64,000 nt of DNA from Sipunculus nudus (lineage: Eukaryota > Annelida > Sipuncula > Golfingiida > Sipunculidae). The position numbers were made by a program, and so were the translations under genes. Positions 55,880 through 64,000 of this stretch are shown here, in pieces. The notes beneath the pieces are model-generated. The model was not told the DNA's origin. It ran no database searches and saw nothing but the letters and a program-made list of their open reading frames with translations. The number at the start of each line of letters is the position of its first letter. The first letter of the stretch is position 1. The stretch lies in the NCBI GenBank assembly GCA_026874595.1, contig CM049316.1:13382839-13446838 (forward strand), given 5' to 3'.

Positions 55880-57481
55880 GGTTTGCATTTTAAGCAAATC
55901 AGTTTTATCTTCAGGTCACATGTGAACTGCTTTGCCTTATTTTTGGTTGACCTCTGACCTTTCCTCGCTGCCCAGCATCCATTTGTGCATCTGTTTCCAC
56001 ATAAACCCACATATCTGGGGAACAGTTTGACCGATCAGGCTAAAAATTTTGCACAAATGTATCCCTTTGATAGCTTAATAACACTAAAAATGGTGGCGCC
56101 ACCTGCAACCATTTTTGCACAGCGTCCATCTGTTCATCTGCCTTGAGATATAATCACTCATATCTAAGCAGTGGTTTGACTTTTCCATCTGAAATTTTGC
56201 AGGTTTTTTCATCCTGGACAGCTTTCTCGATTTATGACAGGTGGCACCACCTACATTCACATTTACTTTGCAGAGATCCAAGCTCATATCTCGGGAACTG
56301 CTTGACCAATTTGGCCAAAATTTTGCATGTGTATAGATCTCCCATAGCTCTTCATCATAGGCAAAACTGGTGGTGCCACCTGCAACAATTTTTTGCTCAG
56401 CGTCCATCTGTTCATCTACCTTGGGATAATATCACTCATATCTAAGCAGTGGTTTGACTTTTCCACATGAAATTTTGTCGGTTTATACATCCTGGCCAGC
56501 TTTCTCGATTTTATGACAGGTGGCGCTACCTACATTCACATTTACTCTGCAGACATCCAAGCTCATATCCCGGGAACTGTTTGAATGATTGGGCCAAAAT
56601 TTTGCATGTGTATAGATCTCGCATAGCTCTTCATCATAGGCAAAACTGGTGGCGCCTCCTGCAACCATTTATGCACAGCATCTATCTGTTCATCTGCCTT
56701 TGGCTAAAATCACTCACATCTCAGCAGTGGTTTGACTTTTCAACCTGAAATTTTGCAGGATTTTACATCCTGGACAGCATTCTCTATTTTATGACAGGTG
56801 GCACCACCTACATTCACGTTTACTGTGCAGACATCCAAGCTCATCTCTCGGGAACCCTTCAATGGATTGGGCCAAAATTCTGCATGTGTATAGATCTCAC
56901 ATAGCTCTTCATCATAGGAAAAACTGGGGGCGCCACCTGCAACCATTTATGCACAGCATCCATCTGTTCATCTGCCTAGGGATAAAATCACTCATATCTA
57001 AGCAGTGGTTTGACTTTTCCACCTGAAATTTTGCAGATTTATACATCCTGGACAGCTCTCTTGATTTTATGACAGGTGGCGCCACCTACATTCGTGTTTA
57101 CTCTGCAGACATCAAAGCTCATATCTTAGGAACCGTTTGACTGATTGGGCCAAAATTTTGCTTGTGTATAGATCTCACATAGCTCTTCCTCATAGGCGAA
57201 ACTGATGACATCACCTGCAACCACTTATGCACAGCGTCCATCTGTTCATCTGCCTTGGGATAAAATCGCTCATATCTCAGCAGTGGTTTGACTTATCCAC
57301 CTGAAATTTTGCAGGTTTATACACCCTGGACAATTTTCTCCATTTTATGACAGGTGGCGCCACCTACATTCACGTTTAAGCCGCAGACATCCATGCTAAT
57401 ATGCAACACACATCACTCTATTCCCCTTGCCACTTAATCCATGCCTCACTTCACCCGCCCCACTCTGATTTTGCGGATACA
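55880..57481 (+). repeat. Family C array (unit 2, with intact right terminus)
   Basis: It continues past the duplicated segment with one more dimer (to about 57380) and ends TTTTGCGGATACA at 57469-57481, the family C terminus, one G shorter than at 29738-29751. No left TGTATCCGCC terminus is seen, so the array looks truncated at its start. Confidence 0.8.
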
Positions 57482-58097
57482 CATAGTCAGGGGGGGGGGG
57501 GATTCTGTGTACTTGCACTTTGTTAATGACTTTTGTTTCACTTCAGGAAAAACTGTGTGAATCCATGTATTATTATAATTTTTTTTGGGGGGGAGGGGGT
57601 TGAGAATATGGTTTAGTCACTTTTGTAGTGGCAGGCACGTCAATTCACATTTTTAGCTCAGCTGACTATAAGTCATCTGAGCTATTGGTTTGGTCCACTG
57701 GCCATCCGGACGTCTGTTAACAGGACATGTTTAAAACTGTTAAACCTACAAATAAAAAATTTGACTGACTTTGATTACTCCATACTTTTCAAGAAAGAGA
57801 CAAAAGACAAGACTTTTTGGTGTTATTTACTGTTTAGCCTTCATATAAACAAGAAAGTTTCATTACCTACACTGTTGAACGGTCATTTTCTCCTAAGCTA
57901 AAACAAGCACACCCTAGAAACAGTTGTACAGTGGTTTGATAGTTAAAATGTAAAATAAATAATCGTAAATTGTAACCTGGAGCAAATATAAACAACCATG
58001 AACAAAACAATAACCAATAATAGGCAGTTACCTTGTATTTCTATGATGAAGTGTTACATCACAACTGCTCTCTTAATTTACCTCCACATGGGAGGGG
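57482..58097. other. Spacer with G-runs and a solo hairpin terminus
   Basis: G-runs lie near 57491 and 57588. 'agctcagctgactataagtc' plus 'atctgagct' (57655-57685) is an isolated family A/B hairpin end followed by a short TGTTAACAGGAC stretch. No gene is seen. Confidence 0.55.
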
Positions 58098-61000
58098 AGA
58101 CATAATTGATAAACAAGGCCTACAGGCCTAATGCTAACCTGTGCATTGGGAAATACACCAGGTATAATGCTTCAATGCTGGACCATTACTTTTCATGTAT
58201 ATGAACTATGCAAGTACTAAACATTTTGAATAAGAAACAATTACACAAACATCTCTACTGAAATTCTGGCATAGGTGCACACAACACTAAAAAGATTGTA
58301 GCTGGCACCACCAGTCTTGTATACAACGAAGCTATCAGAGATATATATATACATACACCCAATTTCAGACTGATATATCAAACCCCTCCTGAGAAAAACG
58401 TGTGCAAAAGTCATGGTAGGTGGCGACACCTTTCTTGTGAGCGAGAAAGCCATCAAAGACACATAGACAGGTCAAAATATTAGGCCAATACATCAAACTT
58501 ACCTTGAGTCTGATGCATTGGGCTGACCAGGCTTAGGTGAGAAAGGCTGTTGCCCTGAGTGAACTGTGACAAATTGCTTGCTCAATCTACTGCACTGAGT
58601 AAACTCATGACCTGCACCTGGCTAGACTGAGTGAACTTTTGACCTGTACCTGGCTGCACAGAGTGAACTCTTGACCTGTTGCCAAATCTGAAATAGTAGC
58701 CACACCATTGCATAAGCTCATGCAGGGGCCCTGCCCTGAGGGGCTTGACACCCATGAAGTGATCACTTGGTGCCCATGAGGTGTTCACTTGTCACCCAAG
58801 AGGTGATCACATGCCATGTGCTTGGCTGCACTGATTGAACTCTTGACCTATATCTGGCTGCACTGAATGAACTCTTGATCTGTTCCCAAATCTGAAACAG
58901 CTGGCATTTTCTCTACTTATTTAAAGATACAGATTCAATCTTGGCCTGTTGGTATATCTGTTTACACATACTGAAAGACTTTGGTTAAAATATCTTTTTT
59001 TCAAGCCGACATATTCATAAACTTTTTATCAAATATCTAGAATAACAAAAGATGCAGTACTTTCATTGTTAAAGGTCCAATAGTTCAGCCAAAAATCATT
59101 CTAGTAAACTTGAACAAAGGCCACCTAGGAATAATTTTTGTGCAATGTTACAGAAGATATAATTGAAATAATAATTTTGTAGAAGAACACTATTGCAGTC
59201 CTCAGTTTGAAAAAGACATAATAATGGCCATAAGACCAACTTAAGCTTTTCACAACTCAACAAAAAATCAACAAACTCAGTATATTCTGATATGATTGAA
59301 AGATCCATGTCCTAGGATAGTTCTTTTGAAAAATTGACCAATTCAACTTGACAGTTTCATCATTAAGCTAAAAGAGGCTAAAATTATGAGTTTTTTTGCC
59401 CATAAAAAACAGGTCAATGTAGGTGGCACCATTAAATCTACAACTTCAAATATGAGTCATGTGACCAACATTTGCACAATACCTGGTAATGCTAGCTTCT
59501 GTCATTTCTGAGAGTTCTGAATTTCATGTATGACTCATGTGTCCAACACTGGCAAAAAATTTGGTGATGATAGCTCTGGCTGTTTCTGAGACTGTCATTT
59601 TAGTATGCTTTTTTGGACAGATGACTAAGTTCAACTTCCTGAACAAAATTGAGGGAGATGGTATAAAAGATTATTTCTGTGAAATATTGAACAATTTGGC
59701 TTGAGTGTTTCGGAGCGGAGAGATTTTTAAAGTTTTTTTTTAGCTTTTTCTCTATAAAATTTAAGAAAATTTTCAGACGGCTAATTTTTTGCATTAAATT
59801 TCTTGATGCTAGCTCCAATTATTTTCAAAATAGTATGGGTAAACATACAGAAGACAATCGCCGCCACACCATCGCATTAGTTCACAGGTTCACTAAAAAT
59901 TAATACAGATGCATATTGAATGCAAGATTGTAATACAGATACATCTCACTGATGGCAAAATCTTGAATTAATTTGACTATGGATACCAATTATTTATAAT
60001 CCATGTACAGCCGTCTTTAAATACCCACAGAGAGCTGTACAGCTGTGATTGTAAACATTGCCTGGCATGAGGAATATCTAAAAATCATAAATCTACATTT
60101 TTTAAAAGCTTTTAAAAAACATTCTTGTCAATATTAACCATAGATAACCTGAAATCTAAATGTCTAGAGGCATGATGTAATAAATGCTGATAAACTGGTG
60201 CCAGTCTAGATGTATCTAGATGTATCTGTGTATCTGCTTCACACAGCTAACATATATGGTAAAATGACTCAATTGAACCTTTATAATTCAGCCGAAATTC
60301 ATTCTTTGGAACCATAAAAGACAATTATTATAAGAATTATTCAGGGAATTATTCTTGTAAAATATTAAACAAATTGGCCTCAGTAGGGTCAGTCAAAAAA
60401 AATTGTACAGGTTTATAGCTCATATGGGAAAATACAGCAAAATGGCTAAGTTAAGTTTCCCATAACTCAGCCAAAAATCACTGAACCAAAACCATTTGAA
60501 CAAACTTGAATTATCAACATCTAAGGATAATTAATGTGTGAGATTTGAGAATTTGGCCCAGTGGTTTTTGAGGAGAAGATCTTTCTAGCAACTGAGCCAA
60601 AATGGGCTGTTACAGCATATGACTAAATTCAGCTTCCCATAACTCACCCAAAAGTCACTGAACTTAGACCATTTGAACAAATTTCAGAAAGCACTACCCT
60701 AGGATCATTTCTGTGTGATATTAAACTATTTGGCCATATGGTTTCAGAGAAGAAGTTTTTTGTAGCCGTCAGTATGATACGGGCACTGATGACCCCAGTA
60801 CAAAAAAGGTCGATGCAGGTGGTGCCACCAATACCTCAATTTCATATATGTCTCATGTGAACAACATTGGCATAAAATTTGGTGATGATAGCTCCAGCCG
60901 TTTCTGAGATTGTAATTTTAGTATGCTTTTATGCACAGATGACTATGTTCAACTTCCTGTAACTCCGCCAAAAATCACCGAACTTAAACCATTCGAACAA

Positions 61001-61300
61001 ACTTGAGAAAGATTATTCCAGGAATCATTTCTCTAAAATATTGGACAATTTGGCTGAACAGTTTCGGAGAAGAAGATTTTTAAAGCTTTTTTAGCTTTTT
61101 CCCTATAAAATCTAAGAAAATGCAGTTAGCCAAATAATAAGCAAAATCCGATATAGTTTTTAAGATGACTAATTTTTTTAATAAAATTTCGTGATGCCAC
61201 CTCTTGCCGTTTTCAAGATAGTATGGGTTAACGTACAGACGACGGCCGACGGACGCCGGACGACACCACACCATCGCAAAAGCTCACAGGTTCGCTAAAA
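58098..61300 (-). repeat. Family E repeat block, right arm of a large inverted repeat
   Basis: Read on the minus strand it starts at 61300 'gcgaacctgtgagcttttg' with a GACGGCCGACGG-like stretch. It has a second element start near 59895 and ends in 'caggcctacaggcctaatgc' (inverted). It pairs with 43835-47676. The frame at 58582-58788 (MNTSWAPSDHFMGVKPLRAG) parallels 46672-46908 in the left arm and appears to be repeat-derived. Confidence 0.8.
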
Positions 61301-62271
61301 AGTATAGCTCCTATACTTTAACAAACGACTAACACACAATAAGCAACTGATACTTAATCACATCCATAAGCACAATGACAGCATGAATAAAACATGATAT
61401 AAATTTTATATTTTAAAAGATAGAAATTCATATTCTCAGGGACTGGGCCACCATATACAGACTTCAAATTGGTCCCTGTTCTACAAAACGTCTCACAAAT
61501 CACAAATGGACACACATGGGAAACATGTGTAAACACCTTTTAAAAGGTTTTAAAATATAAGCTGGTTAGTTTGTTTGCAGCCTCCTAAGCAACAATAATT
61601 GCCTGATATCATTTTAAATAACACCGCATTACAAAGAAGATCCAGCTCCCCTGTTCATGAACACCACCAGTAAAATGACCACCTACACTCTTTACACAGT
61701 GTGTTTCTTTTCCTAAAAGCGATGTTTTTTTTGGTTTTGTTTCCTGCATTTGATCATGAGTTGTCTGGGTAAAATGGCAGACCCTTTCATGCCATGATGC
61801 AGCAACAGCTGAGGGTACAATACACACTTTAACAATGACAGAACTGATAAGCTGATGACAATCAAATGGCTACACCAATTTGTGAGATTTTAATCAGGAA
61901 AAATGGCTAACTCAAAAGCTATGCATCCATTTGTATTTTGCCCCAATGACCATGTTGGCCAAGATACACCACCCTGTTTTTATATTAACATGAAGTGACA
62001 AATCATACTTTCAGGCCACCAATATCTGCAAGTTACATCATATGGATGATCCTGATCACTCCATGGCACCTGCCGCCTAAATCCTAACAGCCATAATTAT
62101 GCTAGGAGGTGCTAAAACCAGAGCATTCCAAACATGATGCTTTTCCTGGCACTAAACATTGAGACAACTCTAGCCTCTAAATTTGGCAGTAAGCTGGAAG
62201 TTTTCTATCATGCAAGTATTGCAGTCAAAGTAACTACTTTCTTTACAAGCTTTAGAAGTACCAACGGTATC
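61301..62271. other. Downstream flank of PARP3, no further gene
   Basis: AT-rich sequence. The stretch nearest 62271 should be PARP3 3' UTR (minus strand). No clear poly-A signal was chosen. Confidence 0.5.
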
Positions 62272-62444
62272 TCAGTACCACTTGATTTTGAGCAGGTAGC
62301 GAATTCGGCACTGACTCTCTTTGTATACCAGGTACTCGCTCTGATCGAAGGAGCTGTCCTCATACTCTGGCTGAGGGATGACTTCACCCTGAGGAACGAT
62401 CACCTTCATCCCATCCAGCATCAAGTGTGTATCCTTTTTAGGAT
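62272..62444 (-). CDS. PARP3: PARP3, last exon
   Basis: Acceptor TTTTCCAG at 62445-62452. It begins in split codon G|AT and reads DPKKDTHLMLDGMKVIVP, then the EYEDSSFDQSEYLVY block with the catalytic Glu, ending KIKWY-TGA (stop at 62272-62274). Confidence 0.93.
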
Positions 62445-63352
62445 CTGGAAAAGTCAAATTTGTAAATATATATACTGGTATTCATCAAATCATTCACAAT
62501 TTATAATACCCGTTCATGCAATATCTGCTTTTATTGGGTAATATAAAATATCTTTTTACTGATATCAAAAAATCATCTGTATGCTCATCAGATGTAAAGA
62601 TAATAATATTAAATTACTACATCTATGCATGCACTACTCTTCAATTGGCATTTTCAAATGTTCAGAACTCCAATCCCTATTGTATCTGATGTAGGGCTGA
62701 AACGGGTACATAATTTTCAACTCAAGTACCCGATAGGCATTTCCCGACCCGGACTCGAGTACTCGTTACCATGGCAACGCTGTAAAATTAAACGGACATC
62801 TGTTTATCAAACATACATAAATTTGACTTCGTGATGGCTTGACTTTATCCAAACGATATAGATACTAAAATTTAACAGAATGGAAAGATCCATTTATTCG
62901 AAAGCATATAACTAATAAATGTCTCTTCGAAATAAACTGTACAGTATGATTATAACTTCCATAATGAATAAATAGGCAGAGACTGCCAGTAAATTTGCAG
63001 TAATATTCATATATGAGTGTACATACATGAGTACTCGGTTCTGAATTTTGGACTCGAGTCCTCGGTAAGAGATATCCGGACTCGAGTACTTCTTTCAGCC
63101 CTAATATGATCCCTCATTTATCTGAACAACTCTCTCTCCTAAAGACATTAAGTTAAATGAGGCTGTACTGTGTTTGTGGGGTACAGTCCTGACCTGGTTC
63201 GTTCTCTCCCCGGGCCACCACAGAGTCGTAACCTTTAGGTGCTTCCTCCAGACTGCTGTCATCCTCCGTGATCGAGTATTCCTTCCCCAGCGCCACCTCG
63301 TTCAGAAACATTATTCCGATCTCCTCCCCGTCCTTGTCTGAGGCTGAACCCA
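62272..63352 (-). CDS. PARP3: PARP3-type mono-ADP-ribosyltransferase, last two exons (partial)
   Basis: Minus-strand exons 63194-63352 and 62272-62444 join in phase (G|AT = Asp) and end in TGA. The product covers the C-terminal third of the PARP catalytic domain: GIMFLNEVALGKEYSI, APKGYDSVVARGENEP, HLMLDGMKVIVPQGEV, SFDQSEYLVYKESQCRIRYL, ending KIKWY. The Glu in QSEYLVY aligns with the catalytic Glu of the H-Y-E triad. The run 'PKGYDSVVARG..EPDP' and the ending 'YLVYKESQCRIRYLL' fit PARP3 much better than PARP1 or PARP2. PARP3 acts in the nucleus at DNA double-strand breaks. The N-terminal WGR and regulatory domains lie beyond the right edge. Confidence 0.92.
62692..63103. mobile_element. 412-bp MITE with TAGGGCTGAAA inverted termini
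   Basis: It starts TAGGGCTGAAAC (62692) and ends TTTCAGCCCTA (63103). The subterminal regions contain several GGACTCGAGTACTCG-like palindromic motifs. The flanking octamers ATCTGATG and ATATGATC match at 6 of 8 positions, so an 8-bp hAT-type TSD that has decayed is possible. It lies in the last PARP3 intron. Confidence 0.75.
63194..63352 (-). CDS. PARP3: PARP3, penultimate exon
   Basis: Acceptor TTTACAG, donor GTCAGG. It encodes GSASDKDGEEIGIMFLNEVA, LGKEYSITEDDSS and GYDSVVARGENEP. An acidic stretch SDKDGEE replaces the usual short linker before GIMFL. Confidence 0.9.
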
Positions 63353-64000
63353 CTGTAAACATAAAGGAAGTACATCAGACAGGCTATGGACATGTATATA
63401 AAGTATCACGATGGTTTTTGTATCAACGGATAATACAGCATTAGAGGTATATTGTTTAAACATTCACTTTGTTCATGGTTGTGGGCCAGAAGATGTATTC
63501 ATTTGGTTAAGGGCCACAACAGGAGTTTTGTCAATGTTACATATGTGATTGTGTGGATGTGTGGGTAGCATTTTCCATGATATACATGTATGCATAGCAA
63601 CTTAAGGTAAACTTTACTTTTGTTTCTGCTCTTTAACACAGATCTATAAATCTCTTTTCATAATTTGAGATTCCCTAATCATGAATGTTTTAATTGTGTG
63701 AAATGTTTAATATATATATCTTTAACTAAACAGATCAGTGAAGGCTTTTTTCCACATCAAGATATATATTGTCAGGTTTATAAAAGGCATAAATCCATCA
63801 TTTATGATTCTTACAAGGGCTAGATAATTAGGGCAGAAAGGAGTTCTTAGAGTTCAAGTTTTAGTTACTAAGAATTCCAGTCCAAAATTAGACACAAGAA
63901 CTTGTGTACATGTATTTCTAAATACTACTTCAAACTTGCAGGCAGTCTATAGTTAATCATGACTGTAAGTAGGACTTTAAATCTCTCCTATAGTCTGTTT
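63353..64000 (-). other. PARP3 intron, truncated by window end
   Basis: AT-rich with no exon seen up to 64000, so the preceding PARP3 exon lies outside. Confidence 0.6.

Larger units (their letters stand above)
52033..57172 (+). repeat. 5140-bp tandem duplication, unit 2
   Basis: It matches 46893-52032. At the junction, TCACTCAG (unit start) follows TATAGA, whereas the sequence leaving unit 2 is TATAGATCTCACAT, so the two breakpoints share just TC (2-bp microhomology). Near identity means a very recent event, an allelic duplicate or an assembly artefact. Confidence 0.96.

Overview
The window reads as intron-rich, AT-rich animal DNA, most likely from a bivalve mollusc. There are no operons or bacterial-type open frames. 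Coding sequence comes in short exons with GT/AG borders set in kilobases of (TA)n microsatellite, poly-G/C tracts and dispersed repeats. Several repeats carry ACGG-type tetranucleotide arrays beside a hairpin terminus, as in the 'pearl'/HINE elements known from bivalves. The species call is inference.

Three protein genes can be assembled by hand, all from exons that a single-frame ORF scan mostly misses. (1) Minus strand, 13650 to 185: the 5' half of a phosphoethanolamine N-methyltransferase gene, with four exons in matching phase, running off the left edge. (2) Plus strand, 36552 to 48484: a complete seven-exon gene for a 258-residue Schlafen AlbA_2-domain protein. (3) Minus strand, 63352 to 62272: the last two exons of a PARP3-type ADP-ribosyltransferase, including the catalytic glutamate and stop; the rest lies beyond the right edge. 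The three genes have no evident functional link.

Layout: 1-13.7 kb, methyltransferase exons and repeat-filled introns. 13.7-32.9 kb, no gene recognised: microsatellites, a dead LINE reverse transcriptase fragment (21.9-23.1 kb) and large non-coding repeat elements of at least four families. 32.9-39.5 kb, two copies of one hAT-like DNA transposon in opposite orientation, each with its own perfect 8-bp target-site duplication, on either side of the first coding exon of the Schlafen-like gene. 39.5-48.5 kb, the rest of that gene, with two local exon-duplication scars. 46.9-57.2 kb, a near-identical 5140-bp tandem duplication carrying the last two exons and 3' region. 43.8-47.7 and 58.1-61.3 kb, the arms of a large inverted repeat enclosing the duplication. 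61.3-64 kb, the end of PARP3.

The most unusual pattern is that several otherwise different non-coding repeat families share one module: an AT-rich stretch with a core like AAATTTTGCAT, followed about 50-60 bp later by the palindrome GGTGGCGCCACC. In one family the palindromes recur with alternating spacings of about 149 and 129 bp.
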